DNA of 11,266 nucleotides from JBGTIS01 sp041745535 (GTDB lineage Bacteria; Bacteroidota; Bacteroidia; Cytophagales; Cyclobacteriaceae), in NCBI GenBank assembly GCA_041745535.1, contig JBGTIS010000001.1, forward strand, positions 1-11,266, in the 5' to 3' direction. Shown here in pieces: positions 1 to 6,329 of the stretch. The translations under genes and the position numbers were made by a program. The stretch's first letter is position 1. Every line of letters starts with the position of its first letter. Under the pieces are notes generated by a model. It worked only from the letters and a program-made list of their open reading frames with translations, was not told the DNA's origin and did no database searches.

Positions 1-1
1 A

Positions 2-298
2 TTTACAGTGAACGTGGAAAGATCTCTAGACGTAAATGCGCAGAAGATTTTTACTCCCAATAATGACGGTACCAATGATACCTGGGTTATTGACAGAATC
101 GATTTGTACGAAGACTGCACCCTCCGTATTTTTAACCGACAAGGTGTTAAAGTGCATGAAGTTGTTACCTATAATAACGATAATGGCTGGGATGGAACGC
201 GAAATGGAAATCCGTTGCCTTCTGGCGCTTACTTTTATGTGATTTCTTGTGGTGGCGATGCCGGAAGTACAAATGGCAGTGTTACCATAATTCGGTAG
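2..298 (+). CDS. C-terminal end of a T9SS-exported surface protein (gliding motility-associated C-terminal domain), 5' end outside window
   Basis: The frame is open from the first complete codon at base 2 to the TAG at 296-298, so this is the tail of a gene that begins upstream. The last ~85 residues match the gliding motility-associated C-terminal domain (CHU_C, type B CTD). The visible hallmarks are IFTPNNDGTNDTW near the start, then LRIFNRQGVKV, then NGWDGTRNGNPLPSGAYFYV, ending in a short beta strand (GSVTIIR). In Bacteroidota this domain directs proteins with a Sec signal peptide through the type IX secretion system to the cell surface or medium. The functional part of the protein lies outside the window, so its activity (adhesin, enzyme, PKD/HYR-repeat protein) cannot be told. 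The GTG at base 8 is not a credible start, because the domain would begin there with no export signal. Confidence 0.9.
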   Translation, partial: FTVNVERSLDVNAQKIFTPNNDGTNDTWVIDRIDLYEDCTLRIFNRQGVKVHEVVTYNNDNGWDGTRNGNPLPSGAYFYVISCGGDAGSTNGSVTIIR

Positions 299-346
299 TA
301 TTTGTTGAGATTAACACGTCCTATCTTTTTTAATGATATAAATTTT

Positions 347-362
347 TAGCTTTTTAAAGCTA
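347..362. other. Short inverted repeat, possible weak terminator after the T9SS protein gene
   Basis: TAGCTTT and AAAGCTA form a 7-bp inverted repeat separated by two T. It lies 49 bases after the stop of the upstream gene in AT-rich DNA. The stem is short and AT-rich, the loop is too small for an ideal hairpin, and no T-run follows, so a terminator role is only a possibility. The rest of 299-432 shows nothing recognisable. Confidence 0.2.
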
Positions 363-432
363 CGCGCCTATTTTAAATACTTATTAATTTAGCTGGTAAA
401 AAACCTGTGTGTAATAATTTTTTATTAACAAA

Positions 433-465
433 TTGGTTATTTAATCATTTAGGATTATAATTTTG
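433..465 (+). promoter_or_regulatory. Bacteroidota-type promoter for the yebC-family gene
   Basis: A perfect TAnnTTTG -7 element (TAATTTTG, 458-465) has a TTG at 433-435 as -33 element, with a 22-base spacer, inside the range known for Bacteroidota sigma factor (roughly 17-23). Transcription would start near 472, about 38 bases before the ATG at 510. The surrounding region is very AT-rich. This is a motif match only. Confidence 0.5.
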
Positions 466-509
466 ATGAAAAATATAAACCGCATTATTACGAGAAAATA
501 ATAGCAAAA

Positions 510-1220
510 ATGGGAAGAGCATTTGAATATCGAAGGGCTGCCAAAGAGAAAAGATGGGACAAAATGTCCAAAATATTTCCGAAACTGACCAGGGCAATTA
601 CGGTTGCCGCAAAAGAAGGTGGCCTAGAACCAGAAATGAATGCCAAACTTAGAACGGCCATCCAGAATGCAAAGGCAGAAAATATGCCGAAAGACAATAT
701 TGAATCCGCGATAAAAAGAGCCGCGGGTAAAGATGCCGATACAATTTCAGAAGTTAATTATGAGGGAAAGGGACCTCATGGAGTTTTAATTGTAGTAGAA
801 TGTGCTACCGACAATCAGAATAGAACAGTAGCTAATATTAAGTCTTACTTCAGTAAGGCAGGTGGCTCATTGGTGCCTACCGGCTCACTTGAGTTTATGT
901 TTTCCCGGAAAGCAGTTTTTGAATTTGAACAACCTGATGGCCTGGATGTTGAAGAACTGGAACTGGAATTGATTGATGCCGGCCTTGAAGAAATTGAAGT
1001 GAACGATGGAACCGTTTATGCATATGCTGATTACACTAACTTTGGCTCTCTATCACAAGCATTCGAAGAAAAAGGCATTGAAATAAGCAAAGCTACGCTA
1101 CAGCGTTTTGCCAATACACCGGTTGAATTTACAGAAGAGCAACTTGTTGATATTGAGAAGTTCCTGGATAAAATAGAGGACGATGAAGATGTGCAGGCCG
1201 TTTACACCAATATTGCCTGA
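510..1220 (+). CDS. yebC: YebC/PmpR (TACO1) family protein
   Basis: This 236-residue protein matches the YebC/PmpR/TACO1 family along its whole length. The N-terminal helical domain begins MGRAFEYRRAAKEKRWDKMS and continues KIFPKLTRAITVAAKEGG. Next come the conserved segments AKAENMPKDNIESAIKRAAG and YEGKGPHGVLIVVECATDN, then NRTVANIKSYFSKAGGSL. The C-terminal mixed alpha/beta domains follow. MGRAFE is the usual family start in Bacteroidota, and no in-frame upstream start competes. The family acts in the cytoplasm. It was long described as a transcriptional regulator (PmpR, quorum sensing), while mitochondrial TACO1 and newer bacterial work point to a ribosome-associated factor that relieves stalling, for example at proline stretches; which role applies here is not shown. 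The gene is single, has its own promoter match, and ends 19 bases from a convergent minus-strand gene. Confidence 0.95.
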   Translation: MGRAFEYRRAAKEKRWDKMSKIFPKLTRAITVAAKEGGLEPEMNAKLRTAIQNAKAENMPKDNIESAIKRAAGKDADTISEVNYEGKGPHGVLIVVECATDNQNRTVANIKSYFSKAGGSLVPTGSLEFMFSRKAVFEFEQPDGLDVEELELELIDAGLEEIEVNDGTVYAYADYTNFGSLSQAFEEKGIEISKATLQRFANTPVEFTEEQLVDIEKFLDKIEDDEDVQAVYTNIA

Positions 1221-1239
1221 TGTAATTTTAGATAAATAA

Positions 1240-1770
1240 TTATGGTTGTGTTTGAGTTTTTTGTAGGGATAATTTTAATAGCTTAATTTCTTCATCTTTC
1301 TCTTTTATCATATTTTCAAAATCATGGGCTTTCCTGTGTATTTCTTCCTGTGTGGCTTGTAATTCTTCCATATTTTGCCGCATTTCTTCTTCCTGGGCTC
1401 TCATTTCTTCAGTTTGCTGTTGCGACTGCTCCAGTAAATACGAAGTTTTTTCATTAATTTGGGCTGAAATGATAGAAGCAACTATGTTTTCACCTACTTT
1501 TTCCAAAAATTCTATTTCATATTCGTTGAATATTTTGAAAGAAGCAAATTCCATAACACCTAACACTTTTTCATCAGATTTAAGCGGAATAATAAGAACG
1601 CTTTTTGGATTGGCCTGACCTAAACCGGAAGTAATACTTACATAGTTATCGGGCACATTTGTTAAATAAATGTATTCTTTTTCCAGCACAGCCTGTCCTA
1701 CCAGCCCTTCACCAATTTCTATTCTTTTTTCTTTGATTTGAGCCTCTCTATTTTCTGAGTAATGCTCCAT
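1240..1770 (-). CDS. Truncated GAF-domain / coiled-coil sensor protein (C-terminal part)
   Basis: The 176 residues are the second half of a GAF domain plus a coiled coil. Residues ~1-100 carry the conserved part from RIEIGEGLVGQAV through LTNVPDNYVSITSGLG, SVLIIPLKSDEKVLGVMEFA and the closing helix. Residues ~105-170 form a long heptad coiled coil rich in Glu and Gln (TEEMRAQEEEMRQNMEELQ). This arrangement is common at the C-terminal end of long Cytophagales PAS/GAF/HAMP signalling proteins. Here the first ~50-70 residues of the GAF fold and all upstream sensor domains are missing. An in-frame TAA lies three codons before the ATG, and that stop ends a different gene remnant on the same strand, so the truncation is real and not a wrong start. 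It is probably a non-functional leftover. No output domain or transmembrane segment is present, so expression as a small cytoplasmic coiled-coil protein cannot be excluded. Confidence 0.75.
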   Translation of the reverse strand: MEHYSENREAQIKEKRIEIGEGLVGQAVLEKEYIYLTNVPDNYVSITSGLGQANPKSVLIIPLKSDEKVLGVMEFASFKIFNEYEIEFLEKVGENIVASIISAQINEKTSYLLEQSQQQTEEMRAQEEEMRQNMEELQATQEEIHRKAHDFENMIKEKDEEIKLLKLSLQKTQTQP

Positions 1771-1776
1771 AAATTT

Positions 1777-2015
1777 TTAAAAAATTAACTGCGCGATATC
1801 GCTTTTTTTATGAGAAGGTAATGGGCATCCATATGCATCACTGGCCACTTCAAAAAACTTAGGCGCAGGCTTACCTTTGATCATTAATTTAGCGCGATTT
1901 CCGCAAAACTGGTGCCACGGTCAGTGCAATATCGGGCACGGTTAAAGTTGCCTTTGTAATATAGTTTACTTTCTTTATTAAGAATAACAGTCTGTGGAGT
2001 ATAAAAAGAAGCGGA
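1777..2015 (-). pseudogene. C-terminal remnant of a redoxin/thioredoxin-fold protein, frameshifted
   Basis: Reading the minus strand from about 2009, one frame gives SFYTPQTVILNKESKLYYKG followed by NFNRARYCTDRGTSFAEIALN and then a TAA (1884-1886). The adjacent frame continues at once as IKGKPAPKFFEVASDAYGC and ends at a TAA (1777-1779). Joined across one base change, these read like the tail of the SCO1/redoxin-like proteins of Bacteroidota, where a conserved TPQ-V-L-KLYY-GN-N-RYCT segment precedes a second short conserved stretch. The N-terminal redox-active CxxC half is absent, and the 5' end is cut at ~2010-2020, where transposase sequence on the other strand begins. Too broken for automatic gene finding; almost certainly non-functional. 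Family assignment is from memory of the motif and is moderately sure. Confidence 0.5.
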
Positions 2016-2016
2016 T

Positions 2017-2304
2017 GTGGCACTTAATGAGAGGCTAAAGGCTCAACAAGACAGCTACATTTATACCCTCATAAAGTTAGTGAAAGGCCAATCACAGTGG
2101 GAAAGGCAGTTTAGCAAAGCAGCCGATGAGCTTTTTTCAACAGATGTTTCCCGTATTAGACAATCCATAGAGTCATTCTTTAACTGGCTCAATGAAAAGA
2201 CCCAAACGCGGAATGCCGCTAAAGTAAGATCTACTCCCGGATTGCTTGTACATGTCTTTGGTAGATTATCCGCGGCTTGTTATCTATTGGCTTTTAACTC
2301 TTGA
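2017..2304 (+). pseudogene. C-terminal fragment of a DDE-type transposase (IS remnant)
   Basis: The open frame (GTG 2017, stop TGA 2302-2304) covers only the last ~95 residues of a transposase. Visible are SYIYTLIKLVKGQSQWERQF, the segment FSTDVSRIRQSIESFFNWLN, and KVRSTPGLLVHVFGRLSAAC. The IESFFNWLNEKT segment corresponds to the C-terminal region around the last acidic catalytic residue of DDE transposases, and the pattern recalls a group common in Cytophagales genomes. The IS family cannot be fixed from this piece. The N-terminal two thirds, including the first catalytic Asp residues, are missing. There is an in-frame TAA just upstream (2002-2004), and I see no convincing terminal inverted repeats. 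The fragment sits between a broken redoxin and a broken acyltransferase, so it marks an old insertion followed by deletion. Confidence 0.65.
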
Positions 2305-2690
2305 TTCGCATTACCTATTTATTATTACAAGAGCAGGCTCAGTCTAATAAAATTGATGTAAAGTCTTTTTATATACGAAGAATTTTAAGAATCTGGCCCC
2401 ACTTTATTGTTTGTTTATCGCTGGGTTTCCTGGTGTATCCCATAGTAGCCAAACACATTCTTCGCATAACTTTCGGATTGTATTGTCTTCATATCATAGC
2501 TATTATTTTTGTAGATAATCTATTTTCTCTGCTCTCAATCAACAACTATAGCGTTTCTATTCTGATTTTTAAACCCATCAGCAGTTTCATATTGGCTTTA
2601 ATGTTGGGCTGGGCCAGCTATCAGTATCTTGAATTACCCTTTTTGCTATTGAAAAACAAATTCAGAAAAGTGCGACTAATCAATAAATAA
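2301..2690 (+). pseudogene. Acyltransferase-3 (OafA/YrhL type) remnant missing its start and its middle
   Basis: The 129-residue frame joins two distant parts of one integral-membrane acyltransferase. Residues ~3-50 are the family's N-terminal region (ITYLLLQEQAQSNKIDVKSF, then YIRRILRIWPHF and a membrane helix). Residues ~53-129 are its C-terminal end (RITFGLYCLHIIAIIF, two more membrane helices, then SYQYLELPFLLLKNKF). Full-length members have about 350-400 residues and ten or so membrane segments, so roughly 200 residues are missing between them, with the reading frame kept across the junction (about 2445-2465). The first ~60-80 residues, including the catalytic His normally found in the first helix, are also gone. 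The TTG at 2301 overlaps the transposase stop and follows an in-frame TAA (2295-2297), so it is not a natural start. OafA/YrhL proteins O-acylate surface sugars; this remnant should be inactive. Confidence 0.7.
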
Positions 2691-2732
2691 GAATAATGAT
2701 CAGCCAGCCGACTTCCGTTTACCAATACTTAA

Positions 2733-2901
2733 ATGGAACTGTTGTATCTGATTGTTAATTTTGTTTATTTACTGATTGCTTACAGAAGTAAAACAGAAAG
2801 CCCTGAAAGTTACGCCCGTTTTATGTTTTACTTCTAGCAATAGCCCTAATGATCAGTGCATATGCTTCGAAAAAAAATACCCAAACGTTTACCTCTGGTG
2901 A
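2733..2901 (+). pseudogene. Possible small two-helix membrane protein gene, broken by a stop
   Basis: An ATG at 2733 opens a 34-codon frame with a clear membrane helix (LLYLIVNFVYLLIAY), a polar stretch RSKTESPESYARF, and the start of a second hydrophobic run (MFYF) before a TAG at 2835-2837. In frame +2 the hydrophobic run continues directly as AIALMISAYASKK. Restoring one base (TA to TTA at 2835) would join them into a two-helix small protein. Where it would end is unclear, because a run of eight A follows at 2870-2877; one frame ends at a TGA near 2901, just before the next gene. No known family is recognised. Chance is possible in AT-rich DNA, so confidence is low. Otherwise 2691-2915 holds nothing except a TAATTTTG (2756-2763) that matches a -7 element but lacks a properly spaced TTG. 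Confidence 0.25.
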
Positions 2902-2915
2902 GTCTTCACTCTTAT

Positions 2916-5075
2916 ATGAAACTGATTTTCTGTTTGCCCATGGTTATAGTATTAGCCTGCCAGTCGGAACAGGCATTGGTGGAAGGAGATTATGAAAATG
3001 GGCAATACCAAACCTGGGAGCACTATCTGGGCGATCCGGGCCGCACCCACTATTCCCAACTGGATCAGATTAACCGCAGTAATGTGGATAAACTCTCGGT
3101 AGCCTGGACCTACCATTCCGGCGATGTAGACCCGGAAGGCTATATCCAATGCAGTCCCATTGTGGTTGAAAATGTGTTGTACGCCACCTCGCCCCGGCTG
3201 AAAGTGTTCGCCCTGAATGCGGCAACCGGTAAGGAACTATGGAAATACGATCCGTTTGCCAGTACCGACCAGAAAGGTTTTTCTCGCGGCGTATCCTACT
3301 GGAATAACGGCGATGACCAGCGGATTTTGTTCGCTGCCGGCCACCATTTATACGCACTGGATGCCAAAACCGGCAAGCCAGTCAGCAGCTTCGGTACCGA
3401 AGGAAAAATTGATTTAACTACCGGACTGGACCGGGACATCACCGGGCTGGCCTACAAAAGTATTACGCCAGGTGCGATCTATCAGGATTTAATCATTCTA
3501 GGTGCTTTAACCTCCGAAGCGCACCCCTCCGCGCCGGGGCATATCCGGGCTTTTGATGCGCGCACCGGCAAACAGGTCTGGATTTTTCATACCATCCCCA
3601 TGCCGGGTGAAGAAGGCTACGATACCTGGGAAGACAGCACGGCCTATCAGCACATTGGCGGTGCCAACAGCTGGGCAGGTATCACCCTGGACGAAAAACG
3701 CGGAGTGGTATACGTGCCGGTAGGATCGGCGGCAGCTGACTTTTATGGAGGAAACCGCAAAGGTACCAACCTATATGCCAACTGTTTGCTGGCATTGGAT
3801 GCGGCTACGGGTAAAAAACGCTGGCATTTTCAAACGGTACACCACGACCTCTGGGACCGCGATTTACCCGCTCCTCCTACACTGGTTACGGTAAATCATA
3901 ATGGAAAAAACATAGAAGCTGTGGCACAGGTTACCAAATCCGGTTTCGTCTATCTGTTTAATCGCGATACCGGCGAGCCGTTGTTTCCGGTAGAAGAAAA
4001 GCCCTATCCGGCTTCCGATTTAATAGGAGAGCAAACGCATCCTACCCAACCTTTACCATTGAAACCACCCCCTTTCGCACGGCAGCAATTCACCGAAGCT
4101 GATATTAACCCTGATTCCCGTCAAAAAGATTCATTAATAGCCGTACTGAAAAATTTCAGATCGGGTGGCCAGTTTATTCCTCCCAGCATGGAAGGAACAG
4201 TTATTTTCCCAGGATTTGATGGTGGGGCTGAATGGGGCGGAGCGGGTTATGATCCTGCCAGCGGCATGCTTTATGTGAATGCCAACGAAATGCCCTGGAT
4301 TTTAACCATGATTGAAATTCAGGCCAATCCGGGTGGCAATTTATTAGCCCAGGGTAAAACCGTATACGAATCCAATTGCATGGGTTGCCATGGTGCTGAT
4401 CTGCAAGGGTCTACGTTTCATGGTACGGCTCCCGCGCTGGTTGATTTAGGGCAGCGGGCAGGTGCTGAGAAAGTTTTTGACATGGTTCGCAATGGCAAAG
4501 GAGCCATGCCTTCTTTCGCTTTCCTTACCAACCATCAGATAGAAGCGGTGGCTTCGTATTTGTTAGACAAAAAAGGTCGTGAATCTATGAGGCAAGTACG
4601 CCGAACCGCGTCTGCTGATAAAAATATCAGCACCGATCAGCTGCGTTATGGCCATACCGGTTATAACCGTTATGTGGATTCAGATGGGTATCCGGCGGTA
4701 AAACCACCGTGGGGCACTTTAAACGCCATTGATTTAAACAAAGGAGAAATTGCCTGGCAGGTGCCGCTGGGCGAATACCCGGAACTTACCGAAAAAGGTA
4801 TTCCCCTTACCGGTACAGAAAATTATGGCGGCCCCATAGTTACCGCAGGGGGTTTGATTTTTATCGCCGCTACCAAAGACCCAAACATCCGGGCTTTCGA
4901 CAAAGATTCGGGCAAAGAACTATGGAAATACCAGTTACCGGCTGCCGGCATGGCCACGCCTTGTACGTATGAAGTAGATGGTGTTCAGTATGTGGTGGTA
5001 GCTGCCGGTGGAGGAAAAAACGTGAAGCAAAGAGGCGATGCCTATGTGGCTTTTGCTTTACCACAAGCGCCTTAA
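2916..5075 (+). CDS. PQQ-dependent dehydrogenase lipoprotein with inserted cytochrome c domain
   Basis: A 719-residue quinoprotein of the glucose/alcohol dehydrogenase superfamily. I chose the ATG at 2916 because it gives a clean lipoprotein signal (MKLIFCLPMVIVLAC, mature Cys15); the frame also has ATGs at 2856 and 2862 that would bury this signal. The eight-bladed propeller begins at TWEHYLGDPGRTHYSQLDQI (~33-52). Blade motifs include AATGKELWKY, DARTGKQVWIF, the strong family signature RWHFQTVHHDLWDRD, and DKDSGKELWKY near the end. Between blades, at ~470-560, sits a class I cytochrome c domain with heme site CMGCH (488-492) and probable axial Met531 in GAMPSF. Such enzymes oxidise sugars or alcohols outside the cytoplasm and pass electrons through the heme to the respiratory chain; the substrate is not readable. 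The reading frame is intact and visibly richer in G+C than the DNA before it. The sialidase remnant starts 19 bases after its stop and is probably co-transcribed. Confidence 0.9.
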   Translation: MKLIFCLPMVIVLACQSEQALVEGDYENGQYQTWEHYLGDPGRTHYSQLDQINRSNVDKLSVAWTYHSGDVDPEGYIQCSPIVVENVLYATSPRLKVFALNAATGKELWKYDPFASTDQKGFSRGVSYWNNGDDQRILFAAGHHLYALDAKTGKPVSSFGTEGKIDLTTGLDRDITGLAYKSITPGAIYQDLIILGALTSEAHPSAPGHIRAFDARTGKQVWIFHTIPMPGEEGYDTWEDSTAYQHIGGANSWAGITLDEKRGVVYVPVGSAAADFYGGNRKGTNLYANCLLALDAATGKKRWHFQTVHHDLWDRDLPAPPTLVTVNHNGKNIEAVAQVTKSGFVYLFNRDTGEPLFPVEEKPYPASDLIGEQTHPTQPLPLKPPPFARQQFTEADINPDSRQKDSLIAVLKNFRSGGQFIPPSMEGTVIFPGFDGGAEWGGAGYDPASGMLYVNANEMPWILTMIEIQANPGGNLLAQGKTVYESNCMGCHGADLQGSTFHGTAPALVDLGQRAGAEKVFDMVRNGKGAMPSFAFLTNHQIEAVASYLLDKKGRESMRQVRRTASADKNISTDQLRYGHTGYNRYVDSDGYPAVKPPWGTLNAIDLNKGEIAWQVPLGEYPELTEKGIPLTGTENYGGPIVTAGGLIFIAATKDPNIRAFDKDSGKELWKYQLPAAGMATPCTYEVDGVQYVVVAAGGGKNVKQRGDAYVAFALPQAP

Positions 5076-5094
5076 CTAATTCTTTAAAAAAATA

Positions 5095-6256
5095 ATGAAA
5101 AACCATTTTCTACCACTCTATATTCTTTTACTTTTTTTTGCTATGTCCGGGCACAATCTGAATTAGAAGCTGTTTCTGAGCCGGTAAGCCTGTTTGTTTC
5201 CGGTGAAAAAGGATACAATTGTTACCGCATTCCTGCTATTCTTACCACTCCCGAGGGAACCTTACTGGCTTTTTGTGAAGGCAGAAAAGAGCACGGTGAT
5301 GCAGGAAACATAGACGTGTTGCTGAGAAGGTCAACTGATAATGGTAAAACCTGGAGTGAGCAACAGGTGATGTGGAACGATGGTACCAACACCTGTAGCA
5401 ATCCCTGTCCAGTGGTGGATGAAGAAACCGGTACCGTCTGGCTGGTGATGCCCATAATCTGGGAGAAGATGGTGAGTCTGACATTATTAAGAAAACAGCA
5501 AAATCTACTCGTACCGTTTGGGTATGCAAAAGCGATGATGAGGGTGAAACCTGGTCTGATCCGGTCGAAATCACCCGTACTACCAAAGATCCTTCCTGGG
5601 GGTGGTATGCTACCGGTCCTGGCGTAGGCATTCAGATCAAACATGGGCCCCGCAAAGGCAGGCAAATAATCCCCTGCGACCATAGCTATGATGATCCGGA
5701 AGGTGAGGTTCGCGGTGGCCTGTATGAATATGGTTCGCATGCCATTTACAGCGACGACCACGGAAAAATTTGGCATTTAGGCGGCGTAATCAGGTCTAAA
5801 GTAAATGAATGCCAGGTGGTGGAACTGGCCGATGGCAATGGTACCCTGCTAATGGATATGCGGTCTTACTTCGACCGCAACCGCCGCGCCCATGCCATTA
5901 GCTATGATGGCGGACTAACCTGGACCGGCCCTAAAGACGCGGAAGAATTAGTGGACCCGGTTTGTCAGGCTAGTATAATTCGCTATCAGTGGTCAGAGGA
6001 AAATAAGAAAAGCAAAATCCTGTTTCTGAATCCTGCCAGTGCTGATAATGGGAAAAGGCACAATTTGACCCTGCGCATGAGCTATAATGAAGGGAAAACG
6101 TGGTCGGAAATCAGAACTATTTTTCCCGGGCCTTCCGCTTATTCCAGCCTTTCAGTAACAACAAACAACAAAGTGGCATTGTTATATGAAGCTGGTAAAA
6201 ACAACCCGTATGAAAAAATTATATTTCAGGTGGTGGATGAAACCCTATTTAAATGA
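5095..6256 (+). pseudogene. Secreted exo-alpha-sialidase (GH33/BNR), broken by two frameshifts
   Basis: Three frames together spell one sialidase of ~386 residues. The ATG at 5095 starts a signal peptide (MKNHFLPLYILLLFF). After the T8 run (5132-5139) the frame must change to read CYVRAQS, with a likely cleavage site after RAQ, then GEKGYNCYRIPAIL and FCEGRKEHGDAGNIDVL. A second change at ~5450, where adding one A after GTGATG would give the usual MTHNLGED, leads into the rest. Hallmarks are the YRIP motif, five Asp-box-like repeats (STDNGKTW, SDDEGETW, SDDHGKIW, SYDGGLTW, SYNEGKTW), a probable acid Glu in NECQVVEL, arginines in MRSYFDRNRR and LTLRMSY, and a probable nucleophile Tyr in AYSSL. 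GH33 enzymes release terminal sialic acids from glycans. Length and catalytic landmarks are otherwise complete, so the damage is recent, a sequencing artefact, or (at T8) slippage. It follows the PQQ dehydrogenase gene directly. Confidence 0.85.
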
Positions 6257-6277
6257 GATAAACAAGCAGGGGATAAG

Positions 6278-6294
6278 CTCAATATTTTTTTGAG
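6278..6294. terminator. Weak hairpin with T-run in the convergent gap
   Basis: CTCAA and TTGAG pair as a 5-bp stem around an AT-rich loop that contains a run of seven T, between the sialidase remnant (+) and the propeller gene (-). It could serve as a weak terminator, but the stem is short and the T-run lies in the loop and stem, not after it. A perfect 10-base palindrome TTGTTAACAA follows at 6296-6305. Confidence 0.2.
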
Positions 6295-6329
6295 ATTGTT
6301 AACAAAACATAAATTTCAATTAAGCAAAC

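Noticed and set aside
1771..2320. A complete insertion sequence
   Set aside because: Only the last ~95 transposase codons are present, with no terminal inverted repeats or target duplication that I can see.
2849..3001. Frame starting MISAYASKKNTQTF that runs into the PQQ dehydrogenase gene as a separate gene
   Set aside because: Most of it overlaps the well-supported lipoprotein start. Only its first part is considered, as a possible second helix of a broken small ORF.
5222..5776. 184- and 129-residue minus-strand ORFs across the sialidase
   Set aside because: The plus strand here encodes clear sialidase motifs (YRIP, Asp boxes); the antisense frames show no family features.
6296..6305. Palindrome TTGTTAACAA as an operator
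   Set aside because: It is a single 10-base AT-rich palindrome in a convergent gap with no promoter, so nothing supports an operator role.
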